A DNA stretch of 64,000 bases from Cupriavidus taiwanensis (GTDB taxonomy: Bacteria > Pseudomonadota > Gammaproteobacteria > Burkholderiales > Burkholderiaceae). This document shows, in pieces, positions 53,637-64,000 of the stretch (position 1 is its first letter; every line of letters starts with the position of its first letter). The notes under the pieces are model-generated. The model was given only the letters and a program-made list of their open reading frames with translations. It did no database searches and was not told the origin of the DNA. Both the position numbers and the translations under genes were made by a program. The stretch is taken from NCBI RefSeq assembly GCF_900250115.1, contig NZ_LT984803.1, positions 2,135,583-2,199,582 of the forward strand. The letters are read 5' to 3'.

Positions 53637-54074
53637 ATGCAAGAAGTCACGATCTACTCCGACGGCGCCTGCAAGGGCAATCCCGGCCGCGGCGGCTGGG
53701 GCGCAGTGCTGGTCGCCGGCACCAGCGAAAAAGAGCTGTTCGGCGGCGAGCCGAACACCACCAACAACCGCATGGAAATGACCGCCGTGATCGAAGCGCT
53801 GCGCGCGCTCAAGCGGCCTTGCGTGGTGCGCGTCTATACCGATTCCCAGTACGTGCAGAAGGGCATCAGCGAATGGCTGCCCGGCTGGAAGGCGCGCGGC
53901 TGGAAGACCGCCGACAAGAAGCCGGTCAAGAACGCCGACCTGTGGCAGGCGCTCGACACCCTGGCGCAACCGCACCAGATCTCGTGGCACTGGGTGCGCG
54001 GCCACAACGGCCACCCCGGCAACGAGCGCGCCGACGCGCTGGCCAACCGCGGCGTCGAATCGATCGGCCGCTGA
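53637..54074 (+). CDS. rnhA: Ribonuclease HI
   Basis: Cuts the RNA strand of RNA-DNA hybrids. It is 145 residues with all four catalytic acids: Asp9 ([11 protein letters not shown]), Glu47 ([13 protein letters not shown]), Asp69 (VYTDSQYV) and Asp133 (NERADALAN), plus the conserved [13 protein letters not shown] loop histidine. It stands in the usual position just before dnaQ, with a 61-base gap. Confidence 0.97.
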   Translation: MQEVTIYSDGACKGNPGRGGWGAVLVAGTSEKELFGGEPNTTNNRMEMTAVIEALRALKRPCVVRVYTDSQYVQKGISEWLPGWKARGWKTADKKPVKNADLWQALDTLAQPHQISWHWVRGHNGHPGNERADALANRGVESIGR

Positions 54075-54135
54075 CCGGATCCCCTCGCCAACAACAAGTG
54101 CGGACCGCCCGCCCCGCTCCGCTAGAATGCCCGCC

Positions 54136-54867
54136 ATGCGACAAATCGTTCTCGATACCGAAACCACCGGCCTGAATGCCGCCACCGGCGACCGCCTGAT
54201 CGAAATCGGCTGCGTCGAGCTGATGAACCGCCGCCTGACGGGACGCCACCTGCACTTCTACGTCAACCCTGAGCGCGATATCGACGAGGGTGCAATCGCG
54301 GTCCACGGCATTACCGTCGAGTTCCTCGCCGACAAGCCGCGCTTCGCCGAGGTCGTCCACGATATCCGCGAGTTCGTGCAGGACGCCGAGCTGATCATCC
54401 ACAACGCGCAGTTCGACCTGGGCTTCCTCGACATGGAATTCCAGCTGCTGGGCCTGCCGCCGTTCCGCCAGCATGTCGGCAGCGTGATCGATACCTTGCG
54501 CGAAGCCCGCCAGATGTTCCCGGGCAAGCGCAACTCGCTGGATGCGCTGTGTGAACGCCTCGGCGTCAGCAACGCCCACCGCACGCTGCACGGCGCGCTG
54601 CTGGATGCCGAACTGCTGGCCGAGGTCTACCTGGCGATGACGCGCGGCCAGGACTCGCTGGTGATCGACACGCTCGACACTGCCGGCGGCCAGGGCGGCG
54701 TGGTCGCCAGCGCCGACCTGTCCCGGCTGGCCCTGCCGGTGCTGCGCGCCACCGACGACGAGCAGCAGGCCCATCTGGCCCTGCTGAAGGGACTGGACAA
54801 GGCCAGCGGCGGCAAGACGGTATGGCAGGAAGCCCCTGCCGAAGCGCCCGGAACGCTGGCCGCGTAA
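54136..54867 (+). CDS. dnaQ: DNA polymerase III epsilon subunit (proofreading exonuclease) DnaQ
   Basis: 3'-5' exonuclease of the replicase core. From the ATG at 54136 (MRQIVLDTETTGLNAATGDR) it has 243 residues; an ATG three codons earlier (54127) is possible, and neither has a strong ribosome site. The catalytic set is complete: Asp7 and Glu9, Asp94 in HNAQFDLGFLD, His152 and Asp157 in HGALLDAE. The C-terminal about 60 residues form the linker and polymerase-binding part. tRNA-Val follows after a promoter at 54887. Confidence 0.96.
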   Translation: MRQIVLDTETTGLNAATGDRLIEIGCVELMNRRLTGRHLHFYVNPERDIDEGAIAVHGITVEFLADKPRFAEVVHDIREFVQDAELIIHNAQFDLGFLDMEFQLLGLPPFRQHVGSVIDTLREARQMFPGKRNSLDALCERLGVSNAHRTLHGALLDAELLAEVYLAMTRGQDSLVIDTLDTAGGQGGVVASADLSRLALPVLRATDDEQQAHLALLKGLDKASGGKTVWQEAPAEAPGTLAA

Positions 54868-54886
54868 GAAAATTCGCAAAAAGGGC

Positions 54887-54915
54887 TTTACAAGATACAA
54901 GAACCTCTGCATAAT
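54887..54915 (+). promoter_or_regulatory. tRNA-Val promoter
   Basis: TTTACA (54887-54892), a 17-base spacer and CATAAT (54910-54915). It gives a leader of about 35 bases before the tRNA. Confidence 0.75.
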
Positions 54916-54956
54916 CTCATTTCTCTGCTGCACGACGGCAACGACGACGCAGACAG

Positions 54957-55031
54957 GGGTGGTTAGCTCAGCGGTAGAGCACTGCCTTCACACGGCAGGG
55001 GTCACAGGTTCAATCCCTGTACCACCCACCA
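54957..55031 (+). tRNA. tRNA-Val (anticodon CAC)
   Basis: A 75-base cloverleaf with acceptor GGGTGGT/ACCACCC, D arm AGCTCAGCGGTAGAGC, anticodon loop TTCACAC (CAC, reads GTG), T arm GGTTCAATCC and encoded ACCA end. Confidence 0.96.
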
Positions 55032-55039
55032 GATTCAGG

Positions 55040-55066
55040 AAAGCCAGCCTCGCGCTGGCTTTTTTC
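55040..55066 (+). terminator. Rho-independent terminator after tRNA-Val
   Basis: AAGCCAGC pairs with GCTGGCTT around CTCGC and is followed by TTTTTT. Confidence 0.88.
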
Positions 55067-55404
55067 ATTGCCGCGCGGTCGGCCCGCCAACACAAGGCTG
55101 TTCGCGCGACCGTGCGCGAAACCGTTCCGCTCTCTGGAACAAGGGTCGCCTCATTTCGGACCACGAGCACGCCCGGCACCCTGAAGCTCCGACCACCGCC
55201 GGAGCGCGACTTGCCACTCCCCCGCCCTGCGCCAGCCAGGCTGGAGCCCGTCCTGCCCTGGACCGGCCGCAGCCCGGCCAACCCGGGCTGGTTCGAATTC
55301 GCGGGCGCTTTATCGCGCTGGCGCGGCGTGCCGACTGCGCCGGGGCTGGCCTTGCGCCCGTGCGGCCACGCCGTGCCGTGCGTGCGCACATGGCCGGTCG
55401 CCGG
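55067..55404. other. Intergenic stretch without a recognisable gene
   Basis: About 340 GC-rich bases between the tRNA-Val terminator and the 3' end of the isochorismatase-like gene. Open frames exist on both strands, but none has a ribosome site or protein-like composition. No repeat or promoter was recognised. Confidence 0.5.
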
Positions 55405-56010
55405 TTAGCGCCGCCAGGCGCCTGCGTCGGCGACCACCGTGGCGAAGCGGTCGTTCAGCGCGGCCAGCGTGCTGCGGTGCAGTTCCGCCGCGGGCACGGC
55501 AGCCCCACCCAGGGGATCGGGCAGGTCGCGCGTGGCGCAGGCTGCGGCAACGACCGTGCTGCGCAACCCGTGGTCGAGCGCCGCACGCACCGTGGCACTG
55601 ACGCACATATGGGTCTGGAAGCCAGCAACGATCAATTCCTTGCGCCCAAGCCGGGACAACTCATCGGCCAGCGTGGTGCCGGCAAAGCTGTTGGGCAAGC
55701 CCTTGGTAACGGTGATTTCTCCGGCCTGCGGTCCCAGCCCTTCGATGAAGGCGGCATAGGGACCGGCCGGATCGAAGGCCAGGCTGCCCGGCCGGCCATG
55801 GTGCGCCACGTGGATCACCGGCGTGCCATGGAGGCGCGCCAGCGCCAGCAGTTCCGCGCAGGCTGCCACCGCAGCCGGCATACCCGCCAGTGGCAGGCGG
55901 CCATCGACATATTCCCGTTGATGGTCGATCAGGATCAGGACGGAGGACTCCCAGGCGGAGGGGATGCGGCTGGCTCCGGCGAGGTCGAGCAGTGTAGTAG
56001 GGGTCGTCAT
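55405..56010 (-). CDS. Isochorismatase-family cysteine hydrolase
   Basis: 201-residue hydrolase with the full catalytic triad of the family: Asp29 in LILIDHQREYVDGRLPL, Lys103 in VTKGLPNSFAG and Cys136 in FQTHMCVSATVRAAL. The cis-peptide-like GF before QTH is conserved. Relatives act on nicotinamide, isochorismate, N-carbamoyl compounds or act as oxamate-type amidases; the substrate cannot be told. It is monocistronic and divergent from the GGDEF gene, with 289 bases between. Confidence 0.88.
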   Translation of the reverse strand: MTTPTTLLDLAGASRIPSAWESSVLILIDHQREYVDGRLPLAGMPAAVAACAELLALARLHGTPVIHVAHHGRPGSLAFDPAGPYAAFIEGLGPQAGEITVTKGLPNSFAGTTLADELSRLGRKELIVAGFQTHMCVSATVRAALDHGLRSTVVAAACATRDLPDPLGGAAVPAAELHRSTLAALNDRFATVVADAGAWRR

Positions 56011-56299
56011 GGGCGTTGGGCCTTGTTGACAGTGGATTCGGCCCGCCTGAAAGCGAGAATGGGGCGGGGCCAGCGAGCATGCTAACGGCTGCCGGGAGTG
56101 CGTGCATGTGCAGTGTTGGGCGACCGACCCGAGCGCAGGTGCGCAAACTGCCGCCCCGGTAGCTCAGCCTTCCGTTTTGTTGCAAACAGTTTCGAAGTAA
56201 GGCTTGACATCTGCTAACCTTCTTAACACGCCACGGCTTGCGAATACCAGGCCAGCGGACGGGAAAACGGGTCAGTGCGCCATAATAAAGAAGTCAATC

Positions 56300-58297
56300 A
56301 TGCAGCACTCTTTGAAGTATCGGATGGCGCTGGCCACGGCGGGAGTGGTGACGCTGATCATCGTGCTGCGCGCGCTCTACGCCCAGTATCACGCCTATGA
56401 CAGCCTGAAGAACCTGCTGCAGACGCAGCAGGACACGCTGGTCAAGATGGTCGCCGAGCAGCTCGATGAAAAACTGCAGGGGCGCACCGCCGTGCTGCAC
56501 CGGCTGTCGCGCCAGTTTTCCGTCCTCCATGCCGCCAGGCCGGCGGACTTGCGCCGGGCTGCGGAGGGGCTGGTGGAAATCCCCGAAACCTTCAATGCCG
56601 TCTTCCTCGCTGCGCCTGATGGCGAGCTGACGTTCAGCACCGCCGTGCCGGATGGCGTGCGCCTGCGCGTCAGCGACCGCGATTATTTCCGCGATGTGCT
56701 GCAGGGCCAGTCGTTCGCGGTGTCGGACCTGATCCAGGGCAAGCAGACCAACGCACCGGGCGTGGTGCTGGCGGTGCCGATGCTGGGGCCCGCCGGCGAA
56801 CTGCGCGGCGTGGTCGGCGGCGTGCTGAACCTGGCGGACAGCAACTTCCTGCGCGAGCTGTCGCACAGCCGGGTCGGCACCACCGGCAGCTTCTGCCTGG
56901 TGTCTGCCGGCGCCAACCCCCGCTATGCGATGCATGCCGACGTGTCGCGCGTGCTGGCGCCGGCGCGCGCCATCGGCGAGGCCTGCGGCGCCGAACAGCC
57001 GCCGGCGCTGCTGGAAGCCCTGACGCCGACCCAGCCGATCATCTCCCGCTACCTGCTGGCCGCCAACGGCTGGGAGGTGGTCGCGGTGCTGCCCGCGGCC
57101 GAAGCCTATGCGCCGCTGATCACGGTGCGCAAGCGCACCCTGGTGATGGGGGCGATCACCATGGTGATCGCGGCCGGGCTGATGTGGCTGGTGATGTGGC
57201 GCCTGCTGGCGCCACTGCAGCGGCTGCATCGCGCGGTGCGCCAGCTCGGCACCAACCCGGCAGCGGTGGCGGACCTGCCGGTCGACCGCGCCGACGAGAT
57301 CGGCGAGCTGGCGTCGAGCTTCGCCGAGGTCGTGGCCCAGCTGTCGGAGCGCGAGGCCGCGCTGCAGGCCGCCAAGGATCGTGCCGCCGCCAGCGAGAAG
57401 CGCATCGAGGCAATTGCCAACCATGTGCCGGACTTTATCTCGTTCATCGACATGCAGCAGCGCTACGTCTTCGTCAACGAGGCGTATGCACGGCGCTACG
57501 GCTTGCCGGCGCAGCAGATCGTGGGCCTGTCGCTGCGCGAACTGTGGGGCACGCAGGAATACCTGGCCTGCCAGCCCTACCTCCAGCAAGTCGGCAGCGG
57601 CCAGGCCGTGACCTTTACCCGCGAAAGCGGGGACGGCACCGAGTGCATCGAGATTACCTGCCAGCCGGCGTGGAACGATGCCCAGGACACCGTGGTCGGC
57701 CTGCACATGTTCGGGCGCAACGTCACGCATGAGCGCGAGAAGCTGCGCAGCCTGGAGGCACAGACCGTCTCCGACTACCTGACCGGGCTGCTCAACCGCA
57801 AGGGCTTCGACCGGCGCCTGGCCGAAGCCATGGCACGCACCGGCGCCAGCGCGTGCCCGCTGGCGCTGCTGCTGGTGGACCTGGACGACTTCAAGGCGGT
57901 CAACGACAACCATGGCCACCCCATCGGCGACCAGCTGCTGGTGGCGTTTGCGCAGCGCCTGCGCGCCTGCGTGCGCAAGGGCGATGCGGTCGCGCGCATC
58001 GGTGGCGACGAATTCGCGGTGATTCTTGACGGCATTGCCGACCGCCATGCCATGGCGTCGGTGGCCAACACCATCGTGCAGGCCGCGCGCATGCCCTTCG
58101 TGATCGATGGCCATACGCTGGCGGCGTCGGCCAGCGTCGGCGCGGCGCTGCGCGATGCGCGGCACGCCATGACCGTGAGCGAGCTGTTCCTGCACGCCGA
58201 CATGGCGCTGTATGAAGCCAAGCGGCATGGCAAGGCGCGCTATGCCTCGCGGGCGGAGGCGGCGCCGGCGCCCGAAAGCTCCGGCGTCGCGACCTAG
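56300..58297 (+). CDS. CACHE-HAMP-PAS diguanylate cyclase
   Basis: 665-residue c-di-GMP synthase with external sensing. A membrane helix at about 9-27, a periplasmic double-CACHE domain (about 40-270; DRDYFRDVLQGQSFAVSDLI and GVVLAVPMLGPAGELRGVVG are typical) and a second helix at about 277-300 come first. HAMP and a short coiled coil (300-370), PAS (375-485; FVNEAYARRYGL) and GGDEF (490-645) follow. The active site is GGDEF at 568-572. The inhibitory site RKGD (559-562) stands five residues before it, so product inhibition is expected. The start is the ATG at 56300, where the family-like N terminus begins. Confidence 0.92.
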   Translation: MQHSLKYRMALATAGVVTLIIVLRALYAQYHAYDSLKNLLQTQQDTLVKMVAEQLDEKLQGRTAVLHRLSRQFSVLHAARPADLRRAAEGLVEIPETFNAVFLAAPDGELTFSTAVPDGVRLRVSDRDYFRDVLQGQSFAVSDLIQGKQTNAPGVVLAVPMLGPAGELRGVVGGVLNLADSNFLRELSHSRVGTTGSFCLVSAGANPRYAMHADVSRVLAPARAIGEACGAEQPPALLEALTPTQPIISRYLLAANGWEVVAVLPAAEAYAPLITVRKRTLVMGAITMVIAAGLMWLVMWRLLAPLQRLHRAVRQLGTNPAAVADLPVDRADEIGELASSFAEVVAQLSEREAALQAAKDRAAASEKRIEAIANHVPDFISFIDMQQRYVFVNEAYARRYGLPAQQIVGLSLRELWGTQEYLACQPYLQQVGSGQAVTFTRESGDGTECIEITCQPAWNDAQDTVVGLHMFGRNVTHEREKLRSLEAQTVSDYLTGLLNRKGFDRRLAEAMARTGASACPLALLLVDLDDFKAVNDNHGHPIGDQLLVAFAQRLRACVRKGDAVARIGGDEFAVILDGIADRHAMASVANTIVQAARMPFVIDGHTLAASASVGAALRDARHAMTVSELFLHADMALYEAKRHGKARYASRAEAAPAPESSGVAT

Positions 58298-58357
58298 GAT
58301 CGGAGCGGGCGCTGGGAGCGTACCGACCCAGCCGGCACGCCCGCAGCGCCTAGGTGC

Positions 58358-60097
<1,740 letters not shown>

Positions 60098-60206
60098 CGG
60101 TGTCTCCTCAAGAATCCCCTGCCCCGGTCTTGGTCTGGGTGGCGGCCCCGGGGTGGGGACAAGCCGCGTTTCCCGTTGTTGCTGGCAAATGCCCGCTGGC
60201 GGTGCG

Positions 60207-60515
60207 CTAGCCCTTGCGCAGGATCAGCGCCAGCACCAGCATCGATGCCACGAAGCTGATCCACACCGAGGGCTCTTCCGGCAGCGCCAGCCATGCGGCG
60301 ATCTTCCCGCCCAGCCCGATCCACGCCAGGTTGATCCACGCCGCGCACATCAGCCCGATGAAGAGCCGGTCGCCGCGGGTGGTGGCGATCGGCAGGAAGC
60401 CCTTGCGCAGCACCGACGGCGAGCGGATTTCCAGGATCGTCATGCCGATCAGCATCACCACGATGCAGCCAAAGAACACCGCCACCGGTGTGGTCCATAC
60501 CATCCAGTTCAGCAT
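60207..60515 (-). CDS. glpU: DUF2160 small membrane protein of the glycerol importer (GlpU-like)
   Basis: 102-residue protein with three hydrophobic segments (MVWTTPVAVFFGCIVVMLIG, a middle one around FIGLMCAAWINLAWIGL, and the C-terminal WISFVASMLVLALIL) and the ILEIRSPSVLRKGFLP loop of DUF2160. It accompanies GlpV/P/Q/S/T in rhizobial glycerol transporters, with an undefined role in uptake. 28 bases after glpQ. Confidence 0.85.
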   Translation of the reverse strand: MLNWMVWTTPVAVFFGCIVVMLIGMTILEIRSPSVLRKGFLPIATTRGDRLFIGLMCAAWINLAWIGLGGKIAAWLALPEEPSVWISFVASMLVLALILRKG

Positions 60516-60543
60516 TGGCGCCGTCTCCTTGCGCAGGCCTGCG

Positions 60544-62292
<1,749 letters not shown>

Positions 62293-62296
<4 letters not shown>

Positions 62297-63399
62297 GACA
62301 CCAGCTCCTCGTTGACGTAGTAGCAGGTATGCCGGTTGAACACCGACAGCCACGCGGTGTCGCCCGCGCGCAGGCCGGTGGCCTCGGCGCCCAGCCGCGC
62401 GCGCAGCGTGCCGGCCTGCGCGCCCGCTTCCTGCACCGCGCCGGTCAGCAGCCAGTAGGTGCCGATGTCCTGCGCGCGCTGCACCTGCACCGGCACCGCC
62501 TGCGTGTCGCGCTCGGGCGCCAGTTGCAGGTATTCGGGGCGCACCCCGATGCGGAAGCTGCCGGCCTGCCGCAGCGCCGCTTCCACCGGCGGCGACAGCG
62601 GCGGCAGATAGCGCCGCCCGGCCACGTCGATGGCGCCGTCGCGCCATTGCCCGGACAGGAAATTCATGCCCGGCGAGCCGATAAAGTGGCCGACGAAGGT
62701 GTGCGCGGGCCGCTCGAACAGCGCATCGGCCGGCCCCACCTGCACCGCCTTGCCGCGCGACATCACCACCACCTGATCGGCGAAGGTCAGCGCCTCGGTC
62801 TGGTCGTGGGTGACGTAGATCAGCGTCAGGCGGAATTCGTGGTGGATCTCCTTGAGCTTGCGCCGCAGCTGCCATTTCAGCTGCGGGTCGATCACCGTGA
62901 GCGGCTCGTCGAACAGGATCGCCGACACGTCCTGCCGCACCAGCCCGCGCCCGAGCGAGATCTTCTGCTTGGCATCGGCGGCCAGGCCGCTGGCGCGGCG
63001 CCCGAGCGTCGCCGACAGGTCCAGCATCTCGGCGACGCGCCCGACCCGCTCGCGTACCTGCGCCTCCGGCACGCCGCGGTTGCGCAGCGGGAAGGCCAGG
63101 TTTTCGCCGACGGTCATGGTGTCGTAGATCACCGGGAACTGGAACACCTGGGCGATATTGCGCGCCTGCGGCGTGGCGCCGGTGACGTCGCGGCCGTCGA
63201 AGGCGATGGTGCCGTGCGACGGGCGCAGCAGCCCGGAAATGCAGTTCAGCAGCGTGGTCTTGCCGCAGCCGGAGGGGCCCAGCAGCGCATAGGCGCCGCC
63301 GTCCTCGAAGGTGAAGCGCAGCGGCAGCAGCGCGTAGTCCTCGTCGGTGCGCGGCTGCGGCACGTACGAGTGCGCCAGGTCCAGGTCGATGCGCGCCAT
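62293..63399 (-). CDS. glpT: ABC transporter ATPase, GlpT-like, with degenerate signature motif
   Basis: 368-residue importer ATPase of the MalK/UgpC type. It has Walker A GPSGCGKTT, Q loop FQFPVIYDTMTV, Walker B ILFDEPLTVID, switch histidine in YVTHDQTEAL and a C-terminal TOBE-like domain (about 235-368). The ABC signature that normally reads LSGGQ is here LAADA (ASGLAADAKQKISLGRGL), and the D loop is TVID. The neighbouring glpS has the complementary defect. The start is the ATG at 63399, one base after the glpS stop. Confidence 0.88.
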
Positions 63400-63400
63400 C

Positions 63401-64000
63401 TCAGCCTCCTGCCGCTGGCGTCGGCGCGCCGCCCGGCACCCCGGCCCCGAGCCCGCCGGGCCGGCGCGGCGCATGGATGCGGCGCCCGTCCGCGTCGAAC
63501 AGGTAGAGCTGCCCGGGCAGCAGGTGCAGCGTTACCGGCGCGCCCAGCTGCAGGTCGAGCACGCCCGCGAACTGCGCCACCAGGTTGCCGACCGCGGTAT
63601 CGGCGTGCACGAAGGTGTCCGAGCCCGACAACTCGGCCAGCGCCACGCGGCCCGGCACCGCGACCGCGCCGGCCTCGCCGGCCAGGCGCAGGGCCGAGGC
63701 GCGCACGCCCAGCGTTACCGGCCCGTCGTGCGCCGCCACGCCGGGCACCGGCACTTCGATCGCTCCCGGCAGCGCCACTTTGCCGCCCTCAAGCCTGCCC
63801 TCGACCAGGTTCATCGGCGGATCGTTGAAGGCGCGCGCCACGCGCAGCGAATCGGGATAGTGGAACACCTGCGGCGTCGGGCCGTACTGCAGCAGCTCGC
63901 CCGCATCGAGCACCGCGGTGTGCCCGCCGAGCAGCAGCGCCTCGCCGGGCTCGGTGGTGGCGTAGATCACGGTGGCGTCGCCGTGCGCGAACAACTGGGT
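63401..64000 (-). CDS. glpS: ABC transporter ATPase, GlpS-like (5' end outside window)
   Basis: C-terminal 199 residues of a second MalK-type ATPase; the nucleotide-binding core with Walker A and signature lies beyond base 64000. Visible first is the switch region, which reads IYATTEPGEALLL where MalK has YVTHDQVEAM, so the switch histidine is replaced by Thr. Then come AVLDAGELLQYG and a TOBE domain with LGVRASAL and LYLFDADGRRIHAP. It is paired with glpT as the two-ATPase set of the glycerol importer. Confidence 0.82.
   Translation of the reverse strand, partial: TQLFAHGDATVIYATTEPGEALLLGGHTAVLDAGELLQYGPTPQVFHYPDSLRVARAFNDPPMNLVEGRLEGGKVALPGAIEVPVPGVAAHDGPVTLGVRASALRLAGEAGAVAVPGRVALAELSGSDTFVHADTAVGNLVAQFAGVLDLQLGAPVTLHLLPGQLYLFDADGRRIHAPRRPGGLGAGVPGGAPTPAAGG

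Noticed and set aside
54959..55408. Plus-strand open frame running from tRNA-Val into the spacer
   Set aside because: Begins inside the tRNA and contains the terminator; no protein-like features.
56203..56208. Perfect TTGACA upstream of the CACHE-GGDEF gene
   Set aside because: No acceptable -10 box 16-18 bases downstream, so not reported as a promoter.
56294..58228. 644-codon minus-strand frame opposite the CACHE-PAS-GGDEF gene
   Set aside because: Shadow of a strongly coding plus-strand gene; rich in Arg, His and Gln.

Overview
The window is GC-rich chromosomal DNA from a betaproteobacterium of the Burkholderiaceae, most like Cupriavidus/Ralstonia. This rests on gene order and family content (rlmE-ftsH-folP-glmM-pstSCAB-phoUBR beside ppk/ppx; carA-leuE-carB-greA; gloB-yafS-rnhA-dnaQ) and on codon use. 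No species was tested. No insertion sequence, prophage, integrase or CRISPR array was seen. Almost everything looks like core or long-resident genome, with two catabolic modules towards the right end.

Layout. 1-2596: end of a Yej-type peptide ABC importer (yejB partial, yejA). 2806-3594: fabI. 3688-10116: an MFS exporter, then a tripartite efflux set (PerM-like protein, outer-membrane channel, HlyD adaptor, DUF2955 inner-membrane protein) whose last gene carries a frameshift. 10390-14616: tRNA-Arg, a GGDEF protein, tRNA-Pro, a DnaQ-like protein lacking catalytic residues, a frameshifted membrane protein gene, a candidate 6S RNA and a stand-alone infA with a TTG start. 14815-16292: sixA and an OlsB-like acyltransferase. 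16362-27113: a phosphate block of ppx, ppk, phoR, phoB, phoU and pstBACS, with good Pho boxes upstream of pstS and a weaker one upstream of ppk. 27261-34253: glmM, folP, ftsH, rlmE, a YhbY protein, a DUF4149 protein and greA. 34500-39686: carB, a LysE-type exporter and carA, driven by a near-consensus promoter with a leader of about 220 nt.

40033-47886 is a seven-gene, one-directional cluster for aerobic CoA-dependent breakdown of 2-aminobenzoate (anthranilate) or a close analogue. It encodes an aryl-CoA ligase, a fused FAD monooxygenase/Old Yellow Enzyme reductase, an SDR, an enoyl-CoA hydratase, an acyl-CoA dehydrogenase, a hot-dog thioesterase and a RidA-family protein that lacks the usual substrate-binding arginine. 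prpE (48061-49953) lies upstream. Then follow mltD, the gloB / methyltransferase-rnhA-dnaQ block, tRNA-Val, an isochorismatase-like hydrolase and a CACHE-PAS-GGDEF protein. 58358-64000 is a glycerol-type ABC importer (glpV, DUF2160, glpQ, glpP, glpT, partial glpS) cut by the window edge.

The observations most worth checking are the RidA variant in the aminobenzoate cluster, the pairing of defects in the two glycerol transporter ATPases, the inactive-looking membrane-anchored exonuclease fold, the candidate 6S RNA at 13987-14166, and two single-base frameshifts in GC-rich runs.
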